This document shows, one piece after another, positions 18,296 through 26,808 of a stretch of DNA of 64,000 nt. The notes under the pieces were generated by a model that searched no databases, was not told the origin of the DNA, and saw only the letters and a program-made list of their open reading frames with translations. The position numbers and the translations under genes are program-made. The number at the start of each line of letters is the position of its first letter. Positions within the stretch are counted from its first letter, which is position 1. Source of the DNA: Marinimicrobium alkaliphilum (GTDB lineage: Bacteria; Pseudomonadota; Gammaproteobacteria; Pseudomonadales; Cellvibrionaceae); contig NZ_QGMQ01000002.1 of assembly GCF_003259155.1 (NCBI RefSeq), positions 184,925 through 248,924 of the forward strand. The letters are read 5' to 3'.

Positions 18296-18595
18296 AAGAT
18301 ATGACCTCATTTAACAAAATAAAAAAGAGTGGGCCAGTGTTTCGCCAGACCCTCTGGCGAGCATCAGCGCCACCCGGTACACTCATCCTTGAAAAACAAC
18401 ACCTGATCGCCCTCTGGCCCAACCCGGGACGTGACGTACCGACAGGGCCTGACCGAACACCTGCGATTCGCTGCAGCAGTCGACTGCGAGGGTTGACAGG
18501 CCCTCCAATCCTGACAAACGCCGTGCCATAGCGGACAAATTCAGGGAAAATAGGCTATAGATAGGTGAGGTTGCGCTGCGGGTTGGCGCTTAAAA
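18296..18595. other. Intergenic region upstream of divergent AfsA-like and solute-binding genes
   Basis: About 300 bases between divergent genes. It must hold both promoters. A TTGACA at 18493-18498 is present but lacks a good -10 at the right distance. No operator palindrome or small gene was seen. Confidence 0.4.
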
Positions 18596-19360
18596 ATGAA
18601 TCAGACGACACTGGATGACGCTATGCCCTCCGTTGCCGCTTTTATTTTGCTGTTACTCTGCTGGCCGTTATTGGCGACGGCAGCTCAGGATGACGCGAAC
18701 GCCAATAATACGATGAGCTTTATCACCATTGATGTGGCCCCCTGGGCTTCCGTGGATCCGTCGAGCGGGCGCTTTGTGGGCGCGTTCCCCGAACTTATCG
18801 AGGCCATTGGCGAGCGCAGTGGCCTGAGTATGAGTATCTCCCTGACACCCTTTGCCCGGGTCGATCGGGAGTTGGAATCCGGTGATCACGACTGCACCAT
18901 CCTCATTCCCCGGGATGAGAGCCTGGTGGTACCCGGCGAGCTGGTTTCCTATCACGCCATCGGTGTGATCGCTCGCGAGGGAATCGTGCTGCGCGAGTAT
19001 GACGATATGGCCGGGCGTGCGATCTCCGTACTGAGAGGCGCAAGTATTCACCCGCGTTTTGATGAGGACCCGACGCTGGATAAGCAGTTTGATACCGATT
19101 ACGCCATCGCCCTGCGCAAGATGGAACGTGAACGTATTGATGTGATTGCCGGTGCCATACCAACCATCCAGTTTATTGCCGAGCAGGAAGGTGTCGCCGA
19201 TCAATTGGGTGATATTCTGCAGCTTGCTGAGGTACCCTTGGTCTTCCAGTGTTCAAGAAAATCTTCTCAGCTCGACAACATGTCGGCCATCAACCAGGCC
19301 ATACGCGATATCAAGGAAGACGGCACACTGGAAGAGATACGGCAGCGTCATTATTTCTGA
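18596..19360 (+). CDS. Periplasmic solute-binding protein family 3-like (sensor partner)
   Basis: 254 residues. ATG 18596 is used, and ATG 18623 (MPSVAAFILLL) would give a more compact signal peptide. After the signal (cut near ATAA) the sequence is a type-2 periplasmic binding fold: DVAPWASVDPSSGRFVGAFPELIEAI, LTPFARVDRELESGDHDCTI and the C-terminal INQAIRDIKEDGTLEEIRQRHYF. No ABC transporter genes are near. The following histidine kinase and receiver suggest a sensing role, as with other orphan family-3 binding proteins. The ligand is unknown. Confidence 0.78.
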   Translation: MNQTTLDDAMPSVAAFILLLLCWPLLATAAQDDANANNTMSFITIDVAPWASVDPSSGRFVGAFPELIEAIGERSGLSMSISLTPFARVDRELESGDHDCTILIPRDESLVVPGELVSYHAIGVIAREGIVLREYDDMAGRAISVLRGASIHPRFDEDPTLDKQFDTDYAIALRKMERERIDVIAGAIPTIQFIAEQEGVADQLGDILQLAEVPLVFQCSRKSSQLDNMSAINQAIRDIKEDGTLEEIRQRHYF

Positions 19361-19409
19361 CCGAGTGAGGTGCTGCTCCTGGCTGACAACCCTGCTTTTG
19401 GATTCAAAG

Positions 19410-20975
19410 ATGCCCTATAGTCCCTCGCCTTCGTCCGGCCTTCGCTCCGCCTTCAGCCGCCGCGGCATTGGCCGGAGACTGTTGCTGTTGATCATTCTGT
19501 TCAGCTCCTGTGTGACACTTCTGTCAACCGGCGTTCAGCTGTACGTCGACTATCAGCGAGACCTGAGCGCCATCAATACCCGGCTGGACGAAGTGGAAAG
19601 CGGTTACCTTGGCAGCATCAGCGCCAGCCTGTGGAATCTCGATATCCGGCAACTGCAGTTGCAACTGGAGGGCGTCAGGCACCTGCCGGACATCCAGTCG
19701 GTCGCCGTTTATGAGAACCCCCAGGGTGTCGACAATCCGTTGGCTCTGCGTATCGGTGAGCCTGTTGAACAACGCGCCATAGTGCGTGAGTATCGGCTGG
19801 TCTATCATCTGGGGGGTGAAGGCCGCGATATTGGCCGGCTGGTTATCAACGCATCCATGGACGAAGTCTACCGGCGCCTCTGGGAAAAGGCGGTGGTCAT
19901 TCTGATGACCCAGGGTGTAAAGACCTTCGTGGTGTCCCTGTTCATCCTGTATATTTTTTACCGACTGGTCACCCAGCATTTGAGTACCATCGCGCAGTTT
20001 GTGAGCCGGTTCAAATTGGGCAAGGCGACTTCGCAATTGACCCTGGCCCGCACGCCCCCCAGGAAGGCCGATGAACTGGATCAGGTGACCCATGCCTTCA
20101 ATGAGCTGGGCGACAACCTTCATCAGGCCTATGAGGCGTTGCGCGAGGTCAACGCTGAGCTGGAACGCGATATTATCGCCCGGCGTCGGGCGGAGGAGGA
20201 AGTGAAGCGGCTCAACGAAGGGCTGGAGCAGCGCGTACGACAGCGCACCGCCGAACTGGAGGCGGCGAACAAGGAGTTGGCGAGCTTCAGTTACTCGGTG
20301 TCCCACGATTTGCGGGCCCCGCTGCGCCGTATTGAGGGTTTTCGCCGCATCCTGGTGGAGGACTGCGGCCACGACCTGCACGGTGACGCCGGGCACTACC
20401 TGAGCAGGATTGAAAGCGGCACGCGGGAAATGGCTGAGATGATTGACAGCTTTTTACGCCTGTCCCGGGTAACCCAGGGCGAACTGTGCGTTGAGGACAC
20501 CAATGTGTCGCAACTGGTGCAACGCGTGTTCAACCAACAACAGGAGCGGGAGCCCGACCGCCCGGCGCGGTTGGAGCTGGAACCGGATATCTGTGCGGAC
20601 GTCGACAGGCGCATTTTTGAGGTGTTGATCACCAACTTGCTGGATAACGCCTGGAAGTACTCCCGCCAGCGAAACGAGATCCTGATCCGGTTCGCGCGTG
20701 ACCAAAGCAGCGGCCAAAACGTTTACTGCCTTGGCGATAATGGCGTCGGCTTCGACATGAAGTATGCCGACAGGTTGTTTACCCCCTTCAGTCGGCTGCA
20801 CAAAGCCGAAGACTTTGACGGAATCGGCATTGGGCTGGCCACGGTTCAACGTATCATCGCCAGACACGGTGGCCGGATCTGGGCAAAATCTTCTCCGGGG
20901 GCGGGCGCGACATTTTATTTTACTCTTTGGGAAAGGAATACAGAGTGTGAGCAAGGATACTATTCTGTTGGTTGA
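19410..20975 (+). CDS. Membrane sensor histidine kinase
   Basis: 521 residues from ATG 19410. A longer reading frame upstream overlaps the binding-protein gene in another frame. TM1 is at about 22-45 and TM2 at about 162-186. Between them lies a periplasmic region of about 115 residues, followed by a HAMP-like segment, a coiled coil (about 240-290) and HisKA with SYSVSHDLRAPLRR (His299). The HATPase domain has LLDNAWKYS, GDNGVGFD and GIGIGLATVQRII. The style (phytochrome-like HisKA, small receiver downstream) fits kinases that pair with single-domain receivers. The preceding binding protein may supply the signal. Confidence 0.9.
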   Translation: MPYSPSPSSGLRSAFSRRGIGRRLLLLIILFSSCVTLLSTGVQLYVDYQRDLSAINTRLDEVESGYLGSISASLWNLDIRQLQLQLEGVRHLPDIQSVAVYENPQGVDNPLALRIGEPVEQRAIVREYRLVYHLGGEGRDIGRLVINASMDEVYRRLWEKAVVILMTQGVKTFVVSLFILYIFYRLVTQHLSTIAQFVSRFKLGKATSQLTLARTPPRKADELDQVTHAFNELGDNLHQAYEALREVNAELERDIIARRRAEEEVKRLNEGLEQRVRQRTAELEAANKELASFSYSVSHDLRAPLRRIEGFRRILVEDCGHDLHGDAGHYLSRIESGTREMAEMIDSFLRLSRVTQGELCVEDTNVSQLVQRVFNQQQEREPDRPARLELEPDICADVDRRIFEVLITNLLDNAWKYSRQRNEILIRFARDQSSGQNVYCLGDNGVGFDMKYADRLFTPFSRLHKAEDFDGIGIGLATVQRIIARHGGRIWAKSSPGAGATFYFTLWERNTECEQGYYSVG

Positions 20976-21384
20976 GGACCATCCCGACGAGGCGGAGCTG
21001 GCTCTGCGCGGCTTCGCCAAAATGGCCGACGATTATGATGTACAACTGGCCCGGGATGGCGAAGAAGCGCTGGATTTTCTGTTTTCCCGGGGCCAACACC
21101 GGGGACGTCCATCTGCCCGCAAGCCGGGCCTGATCATTCTCGACCTGTCACTGCCAGGCATCGATGGTTTTGAGGTGGTCCAGCAACTGCGAGAGCACAG
21201 CGATTACCGGTATACACCGGTCGTGGTACTTACCACGTCCGATGAGCAGTCGGACATCCTGCAAAGTTACAACCTGGGGGTCAACAGTTATCTGTGCAAG
21301 CCTCTGGACTTCGAAAATTTTTCCGACGTTCTGCAACTGGTCAGTCACTACTGGCTTAGGAACAACGCCGCTCCACGCCCCTGA
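20947..21384 (+). CDS. Single-domain response regulator (Rcp1/CheY-like)
   Basis: 145 residues from GTG 20947, preceded by AAAGGA about ten bases upstream. The start overlaps the end of the kinase gene by 29 bases. The receiver fold has acidic pocket LVEDHPDEAE, phosphoacceptor D66 (LIILDLSLPG), VVLTTSDEQ and LCKPLDF. There is no output domain, so it must act by protein contact or in a phosphorelay. The translational overlap makes it the cognate partner of the kinase. Confidence 0.92.
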   Translation: MSKDTILLVEDHPDEAELALRGFAKMADDYDVQLARDGEEALDFLFSRGQHRGRPSARKPGLIILDLSLPGIDGFEVVQQLREHSDYRYTPVVVLTTSDEQSDILQSYNLGVNSYLCKPLDFENFSDVLQLVSHYWLRNNAAPRP

Positions 21385-21423
21385 CCCTCAGTCGTTGCCA
21401 ACAGTTGTTGCCAAAAGGGGCGC

Positions 21424-22071
21424 CTAGCGGGCCCGGCGCAGCGTCAGGTTTATCCGGCAGTCACCCAGCGGAAAATGTGTCCCCTCCTTGAGGGTCAGTA
21501 CCCTGTGATAGTGGCGCCTGACCGGCCCGCCCCAGACCACCACATCGCCGTGAGTCAGTAGCACCTTGGTGGTCGGGTCGCTGCGCTGGGCGCCGCCAAA
21601 CGCAAAGGTGGCCGGCAGCCCCAGGGAGACAGATACAATCGGTTGGCTGAAGTCCTGCTCGTCCCGATCCTGATGCAGGCCCATTTTTGTCCCCACAGCG
21701 TAGCGGTTGATCAGGCAGGCATCGGGCGCAAACACTGGATAGCCCGCTTCGGCCGCCGCCCGCTGGGCGAGTCTGAAAAAGCGCTCGGGCATGGCGGGCC
21801 AGGGGGTATCGGTGAGCGGGTCGCGTGGGGCATAGCGGTAACCGTGGCGGTCGCTGATCCAGCCGTAGGCGCCGCAGTTGCTGGTCCTGACCGACAGCGG
21901 TTTGCCGCCGGGGGTGAACAGCTGGCGCCAGGGCGCTTGTGTGACGACCTGTTCGATGTCGGTCAGCAGTCCGTCTGCCTCGGCCAGGGCAAAGCGCCTC
22001 AACACCACGGCCCCACCCGTGAGGGGCTCCTGCCAGGGCTGGGTATCGTCGGCAAAAAGGTCGTCAGTCAT
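21424..22071 (-). CDS. alkB: AlkB-type 2-oxoglutarate/Fe(II) DNA dealkylase
   Basis: 215 residues from ATG 22071 (MTDDLFADD). Longer in-frame starts would read through the upstream gene. The core contains NRYAVGTKMGLHQDRDEQDFSQPIVSVSLG, with the iron ligands H and D in LHQDRDE and the later His in RRHYHRVL, and the 2-oxoglutarate Arg in DCRINLTLRR. AlkB removes alkyl groups from 1-methyladenine and 3-methylcytosine by oxidation. The start overlaps the end of the methyltransferase lipoprotein gene by eight bases, implying co-transcription. Confidence 0.92.
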   Translation of the reverse strand: MTDDLFADDTQPWQEPLTGGAVVLRRFALAEADGLLTDIEQVVTQAPWRQLFTPGGKPLSVRTSNCGAYGWISDRHGYRYAPRDPLTDTPWPAMPERFFRLAQRAAAEAGYPVFAPDACLINRYAVGTKMGLHQDRDEQDFSQPIVSVSLGLPATFAFGGAQRSDPTTKVLLTHGDVVVWGGPVRRHYHRVLTLKEGTHFPLGDCRINLTLRRAR

Positions 22072-22915
22072 CGTTGCCGTTATGGCTCTCTTCATCCGTG
22101 TCATCGGCTTCAGGGCGGATACGCTCGGCGATCCAGTCGTGCTCATCAGGGTCGAGGGCGATCATCATGTCACCGCGCACCTCTCCCGTATAACGGGTGT
22201 CTTCAATCTCAAAGCTGATCTCAGCGCCCTTCAAGTGGGCGCTACTGATGCGCGTCCACGTGTTACCCGCCGTGGCGTGACCGCGGATATCCTGGAATGA
22301 CTGCTCCAGTGACAGGGGAATTTCGTCGCCGTCTGCGGTGGTAATCACCCAGTTACCCGCTACATCAGCGGGTACGTACCAGAGGTACACTTTCAAACGC
22401 TCGTCGGCCTTGTCCGGCTGCCAGTCTTCCATGTCAAAAACATAGGAAATCACTCGCGTTCCCGGCGCCAGAGTTTCCAGAATAATCGGCCGCAGCTGAA
22501 TGTTGAGCGGTTGCAGGAGAAACATTGTGAGCACCGTGGCATCGGAAAAGTCCGTCTCAAAAAGATCTGCCTCGATAAAGCGCGCGCGCCGGTGCACGCC
22601 ATCGGCGCGGGCGTTCTCCCGCGACTGTTGCACCAGGAGGGGATCGATTTCAATGCCCAGACCCCGGGCGCCATGATCCCTTGCGGCGGTAATGACAATG
22701 CGCCCATCGCCGGAGCCCAGGTCGATGACATAGTCGTCGGCGCTGATATCGGCCATTGCCATCATCCGATCGACGGTTTCCTGAGGGGTGGGAACATAGA
22801 CCACATCCGGCTCGCGTTTGGGTACTGCGTCATCGTCGATACCCGGGTATGCGGCACAGCTGCTGAGTAGCAAAAAGCTCAAGGGAAGGGTCAAAAACGT
22901 CAGAAGAGCACGCAT
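22064..22915 (-). CDS. Class I SAM-dependent methyltransferase-fold lipoprotein
   Basis: 283 residues from ATG 22915. The N-terminus is a clear lipoprotein signal (LPLSFLLLSSCAA). A Rossmann methyltransferase core follows, with motif I YVIDLGSGDGRIVITAA, the acidic post-II residue in GIEIDPLL and FIEADLFETDF. The C-terminal 90 residues are beta-rich (GNWVITTADGDEIPLSLEQSFQDI) and look like an added domain. SAM is cytoplasmic, so an exported methyltransferase fold is unexpected. Similar lipoprotein methyltransferases occur in related bacteria, but their substrate is unknown. alkB follows with overlap. Confidence 0.8.
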   Translation of the reverse strand: MRALLTFLTLPLSFLLLSSCAAYPGIDDDAVPKREPDVVYVPTPQETVDRMMAMADISADDYVIDLGSGDGRIVITAARDHGARGLGIEIDPLLVQQSRENARADGVHRRARFIEADLFETDFSDATVLTMFLLQPLNIQLRPIILETLAPGTRVISYVFDMEDWQPDKADERLKVYLWYVPADVAGNWVITTADGDEIPLSLEQSFQDIRGHATAGNTWTRISSAHLKGAEISFEIEDTRYTGEVRGDMMIALDPDEHDWIAERIRPEADDTDEESHNGNDD

Positions 22916-22985
22916 GCGGGGATCCTGGCAATAGAGTGAGTCTCCATTGTAGGAAAAGGCGCGGAGGATTACAAAACAGTGGGGC

Positions 22986-23010
22986 AAAAAAAGGCCCGCC
23001 GAAGCGGGCC
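22986..23010 (-). terminator. Terminator after PL9 gene 1
   Basis: The minus strand reads GGCCCGC-TTCG-GCGGGCC followed by seven T, nine bases past the stop at 23019. It is a textbook intrinsic terminator. Confidence 0.9.
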
Positions 23011-23018
23011 TGGTAAAG

Positions 23019-24473
23019 CTAGGGAGTATAGCCGTGAGCGCCAATCTCGGGAGCCTCTCCGGAGAAGGGGAACCCGATGTTGACACCGGCTTCTTTAAAC
23101 GCGCTGGCTTCAAGGACTTTGAAAAGTTCAATGTCCGGCAGAGAGCCATCGGCCTGGCGTTCGCTACGGGCGAGCTCCAGGTCCGGGATGTTGATATCGC
23201 TCTGGCGCGGATTGGTATCCATTTGCCAGCTGTTGCCGTCGGATGAAAGACCGCCTACGAGTGGGGAGAACAACTCAAGGTTGCCGAGCAAACTGAAGTT
23301 GTTGTACATGATATAGCGTTCGTCCTCTTCTTCCGGCGGGTTGGGGAAAGAGAAGTTGCGCGGGTTGTTGACAGCGGTATTGTGGATCAGCACTTGGGGC
23401 GCCGGGTTATTGTTGTGATCGAAACCCTTGGCATTTTCGAGGTGTCCCAAGTTGTTAAAGGCGATATTGCCGATGGCGATGTGAGCGCCGTAGACGCCAT
23501 CGCCGCCAAATTTGAAGCCATTGCCGTTGCCGCGGAAGTCGGTCAGGTGACCATAAACATCATTGCGGCCCTGATCAAAAGCCCAGTTGTTTTGCAGGAC
23601 GATAGTGCTGGAGGCGCGCCAGAAGTCAAAACCGTCATCGGAGTTGTTCCAGGCCCGGTTACCGTAGTAATGGTTGCCGGGGCCGATATCGAATTTGGCT
23701 CCAAAGCCGTCGGCGTTGTTGCCGGGGTTGGCGGTATAGCCGCCATTGGCCGAGCCAAGATTGACATTGTCGTAGCTGTCGCAGTTCATGATCAGGTTGT
23801 GTGAAGCGCCGCCCGCCATGTGAATGCCGGTGTCGTAGTTTCCGTGGGATACCACTCGCTCCAGACGATTGTAGCTGCCGTCCATGCGGATGCCGTTATG
23901 CCCGGCATTGCGGATGGTGAGGCCGTACAGGTGCCAGTGGCTGCCGTTCAAGCGAACGCCGTGGCGGTTGTTACCCAGCCCCTGGCTGGTAAAGTCCAAA
24001 ATGGGCTCCTCGCCAGGGTAGGCGAACAGCGTAATTTTTTCATCCTGGGTACCACTAGAGTCGATTCGCAGCGTAGTGCTTTTCTCGTAGACACCGCCAC
24101 GCACAACAATCACATCGCCGGGTCCCACTTGACTGATCGCGTGGCTCAAGGTCGCAAAAGGTCGGTCTTCACCGGTGCCATCATCCTGGTTGCTACCGGT
24201 GGTGGCGACAAAAAAGACCTGATTGCCCTCAGGAATCTGGTCGTGGGGTGTTGGTGTCGGCGGTGTGGGAATCAGATCGCTGACATCCTCAAGCAGTGGA
24301 ACCTGCTCGACCGGCGGTTCCTGGCCGTTCCCGTTGCCATTGCCATTGCCATTGCCATTGCCGTTGCCATTACCGTTGCCATTACCGGGGGGGGTGTCGC
24401 TGGAGCTGCTGCCGCAGCCTGCCAATAACCCTAAACTCAGGGCCAGAAAGATGGAGGGAATCAAGTATTTCAT
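23019..24473 (-). CDS. PL9-family pectate lyase lipoprotein 1
   Basis: 484 residues. A lipoprotein signal (LSLGLLAGCGSS) is followed by an uninterrupted Gly-Asn repeat linker (about 30-50) and a right-handed parallel beta-helix. Alignment by eye with the PL9 lyase Pel9A places the calcium ligands at D255 (NNADGFGAK) and D279/D280/D283 (NSDDGFDFW) and the catalytic base at K321 (GNGFKFGG), so all are intact. PL9 enzymes cut polygalacturonate or rhamnogalacturonan by beta-elimination. It is first in position (last transcribed) of three tandem paralogues, each with its own terminator. The lipid anchor suggests a cell-surface enzyme. Confidence 0.87.
   Translation of the reverse strand: MKYLIPSIFLALSLGLLAGCGSSSSDTPPGNGNGNGNGNGNGNGNGNGNGQEPPVEQVPLLEDVSDLIPTPPTPTPHDQIPEGNQVFFVATTGSNQDDGTGEDRPFATLSHAISQVGPGDVIVVRGGVYEKSTTLRIDSSGTQDEKITLFAYPGEEPILDFTSQGLGNNRHGVRLNGSHWHLYGLTIRNAGHNGIRMDGSYNRLERVVSHGNYDTGIHMAGGASHNLIMNCDSYDNVNLGSANGGYTANPGNNADGFGAKFDIGPGNHYYGNRAWNNSDDGFDFWRASSTIVLQNNWAFDQGRNDVYGHLTDFRGNGNGFKFGGDGVYGAHIAIGNIAFNNLGHLENAKGFDHNNNPAPQVLIHNTAVNNPRNFSFPNPPEEEDERYIMYNNFSLLGNLELFSPLVGGLSSDGNSWQMDTNPRQSDINIPDLELARSERQADGSLPDIELFKVLEASAFKEAGVNIGFPFSGEAPEIGAHGYTP
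24325..24387 (-). repeat. Hexanucleotide microsatellite coding (Gly-Asn)n
   Basis: About ten 6-base units (GGCAAT/GGCAAC type on the minus strand) encode the Gly-Asn linker of PL9 gene 1. Short related tracts encode linkers in the other two PL9 genes at about 26622-26645 and 28110-28160. Unit length is a multiple of three, so slippage would change linker length without frameshifting. Confidence 0.9.
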
Positions 24474-24509
24474 AGTGGTGACTACTCTTTATTTACTAGG
24501 GTGAAAACA

Positions 24510-24531
24510 GACCCGGTGATGTCACCGGGTC
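24510..24531 (-). terminator. Terminator after PL9 gene 2
   Basis: The inverted repeat GACCCGGTG-ATGT-CACCGGGTC lies in the 74-base gap between PL9 genes 1 and 2 and is followed on the minus strand by TGTTTTCACC. It probably ends the transcript of gene 2. Confidence 0.65.
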
Positions 24532-24547
24532 AAAACTGACGTTAGTG

Positions 24548-26731
24548 CTAGGGTTGATACTCGTAGGCGCCCATATCCGGTGCGCTGCCATTGAAGGGGC
24601 GGCCGATATCGACTCCGCCATCAACCATGGGGCTATCGGGCTTAGGTTTCAGGAGATCAATCTCCGGCAGAGAGCCGTCGGCCTGACGTTCACTTTTTGC
24701 GAGATCAACGTTCAGAGAGACAAAATCACCGGTGGTTGGTTCGTTGGCAAGCTGCCAACTGTTGCCTTCTTGAACAGACCTGTTGGCAATGTTGACGTTT
24801 CCAATCAGACTCGCGTTGTTCTGGAATACATGACGTTTACTGCTGTCGTCCGGATTGCTCCCGATATTGAAATTGTTGACGCTGTTCAAGGCCGTATTGT
24901 GAATCAGTGTCAGGGCGCCGGTGTTGTTGTTTCTGTCGAACGCGGCGTTGCTATTGCCATAGCGAAGGTCGAACGCCATGTTGCGGTAAACTAGATGGTC
25001 GCCGGGTTCGTGATTACCACCGAGTTTGAAGCCATTACCGCCACCGTCAAAATCACTGCCTTCATAGCCTAGCGCCTCTTGATTCCCATTGCTGAAGGTC
25101 CAGTTGTTGTACAGGACAATGGGGTGGGGCGCGCGCCAGAAATCGAAGCCGTCATCGGAGTTCTCCCAGGCGCGGTTACCGTAGAACATATTGCCCGGGC
25201 CCAGGTCGGGGAACTTGGCACCAAAGCCATCAGCGTTGTTGCCAATCCGTTCGTTCGGGCTGTCACCGGCGGCCTTGCGGCGACCGTCGTTGAAGTTGCG
25301 ATAGCTGTCGCAGTTCATGATCAGGTTGTTGGAGGCGGAGCCGGCCATATGAATGCCCGTGTCATAGTTCTCCTTTGCCACCAGGCGTTCGAGGCGGTTG
25401 AAGCTGCCGTCCATACGGATACCGTTGTGGCCGGCGTGACGAATCTTCAGCCCGTAGAGATGCCAGTAGTTGGCGTTCAAGCGAATACCGTTATTATTGC
25501 CGCCAATATTCTGGCTGGAGAAATCGAGAATCGGCGTCTCGCCGGGGTAGGCAAAAATCGTAATGGGGTTCTCGGGGCTGCCACTGACATTGTTGATGTT
25601 GATGGTGCTACTGTGGTTGTAGACCCCGCCGCGCATCACGATGACGTCGCCGGGCGCTACCTGACTGAGCGCGTGGTTCAGCGTGGCAAAGGGTGCAGCT
25701 TCGCTGCCCGCGTCGCTGTTGTTGCCGTCGGTCGCGACATAGTAAATATTCTCACCCGCGGGAATCACGTCGTGAGGTGTCGGTGTGGGCGGCTCGGGAA
25801 TGGTCAGTTCGACCGGTTCGTCGGCGCCGTCGTCTTTACAGTCGCGAGTATCTTCCGAGTCTCCGTAGCCAATGATACAGCCAATATTTGCGGGCAGTTT
25901 TCCGGCCAGTTCATCGGGCGAGTAAGCTGCTTCGTCGGTCCATATCAACCAGTCGAGTTCGGCTTTGTATTGGTGGCTGCCGCCATCGCCAAAACGAATG
26001 TAGTTGTCACCATCGTTCACGGCTGAGCGCAACGCGGCTGATTCCAGTTCCAGTACCGGGTCGGCTTCGCCGTCGATATACACCCGTACGTCGCCGGTGG
26101 CGGGATCAGTCAGGGTTATCGCGACCTGGTAGATACGGAAGCGGTCCATTTCATACCCGTAGGCCTCCACCGATTCATCGTTATTGGCACGTTCAAGCTG
26201 CACACCTTGTGCGCTGCCGTCAGCACGGATAATGGTTTTCAGGCGGCTGCCGGGTTGACCTTCATCGGCCAGAGCGACCTCGATATCGAGCAGGCGAAAG
26301 CCTTCAGCGAAACCGGTCATGCCAGTGACAAACGTGAGGTGCTTCGGGTAGTCGCCTTGATTGTTGGCGATGCCTTCGTGCTGTGCGACCAGGCGATAGC
26401 TGCCCACAGCGCTGCTATCGAAGGTGACTGTGCCGTCGCCGTTGTCGGTGAAAAAGTCGGCGTCGGCTGGTTCAGCACTCTCGAGTGCGAAGGCCGTCGC
26501 GGAGCCATCACTGAGGGTGAGAGAGCCGTCTACTGTTGGGTGGTAGTCGGCGGCGTAGACATTCCAGTGAATGCCGTTCTGATTGTCCACAGAACTGCTG
26601 GAGGAGCTGCTTGAATCTCCGCCATTGCCATTGCCATTGCCGTTGGTGGTTCCTGTATCAGTACTGCTGCTGCCGCAACCCACAAGGAGCGAGGCACTCG
26701 CGAGTGCGATAAAAAAGGGGCTTAATTTCAT
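24548..26731 (-). CDS. PL9-family pectate lyase lipoprotein 2, with extra N-terminal lectin-like domain
   Basis: 727 residues. The lipoprotein signal (SASLLVGCGSS), a mixed Gly-Asn plus poly-Ser linker (29-48), and then a beta-sandwich region (about 52-290) absent from its two sister proteins. That region resembles concanavalin/LamG-like folds (DRFRIYQVAITLTDPATGD, VYIDGEADPVLEL), so carbohydrate binding is plausible. The beta-helix follows, with PL9 residues D501, D526/D527/D530 and K569 all conserved (NADGFGAK, NSDDGFDFW, GNGFKLGG). It probably targets a different or bulkier pectic polymer than genes 1 and 3. The C-terminal SERQADGSLPEIDLLK block is nearly identical to that of gene 1. Confidence 0.85.
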   Translation of the reverse strand: MKLSPFFIALASASLLVGCGSSSTDTGTTNGNGNGNGGDSSSSSSSSVDNQNGIHWNVYAADYHPTVDGSLTLSDGSATAFALESAEPADADFFTDNGDGTVTFDSSAVGSYRLVAQHEGIANNQGDYPKHLTFVTGMTGFAEGFRLLDIEVALADEGQPGSRLKTIIRADGSAQGVQLERANNDESVEAYGYEMDRFRIYQVAITLTDPATGDVRVYIDGEADPVLELESAALRSAVNDGDNYIRFGDGGSHQYKAELDWLIWTDEAAYSPDELAGKLPANIGCIIGYGDSEDTRDCKDDGADEPVELTIPEPPTPTPHDVIPAGENIYYVATDGNNSDAGSEAAPFATLNHALSQVAPGDVIVMRGGVYNHSSTININNVSGSPENPITIFAYPGETPILDFSSQNIGGNNNGIRLNANYWHLYGLKIRHAGHNGIRMDGSFNRLERLVAKENYDTGIHMAGSASNNLIMNCDSYRNFNDGRRKAAGDSPNERIGNNADGFGAKFPDLGPGNMFYGNRAWENSDDGFDFWRAPHPIVLYNNWTFSNGNQEALGYEGSDFDGGGNGFKLGGNHEPGDHLVYRNMAFDLRYGNSNAAFDRNNNTGALTLIHNTALNSVNNFNIGSNPDDSSKRHVFQNNASLIGNVNIANRSVQEGNSWQLANEPTTGDFVSLNVDLAKSERQADGSLPEIDLLKPKPDSPMVDGGVDIGRPFNGSAPDMGAYEYQP

Positions 26732-26771
26732 TGGATGACCTCTAGGTCTTATCGTTGTTTGAGATATGAGG

Positions 26772-26793
26772 CCCGCTGCCTTCCGGCAGCGGG
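26772..26793 (-). terminator. Terminator-like hairpin after PL9 gene 3
   Basis: CCCGCTGCC-TTCC-GGCAGCGGG in the gap between PL9 genes 2 and 3. On the minus strand it is followed by CTCATATCTC, without a long U run, so termination strength is uncertain. Confidence 0.55.
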
Positions 26794-26808
26794 TATCCGA
26801 CGGGTTGC

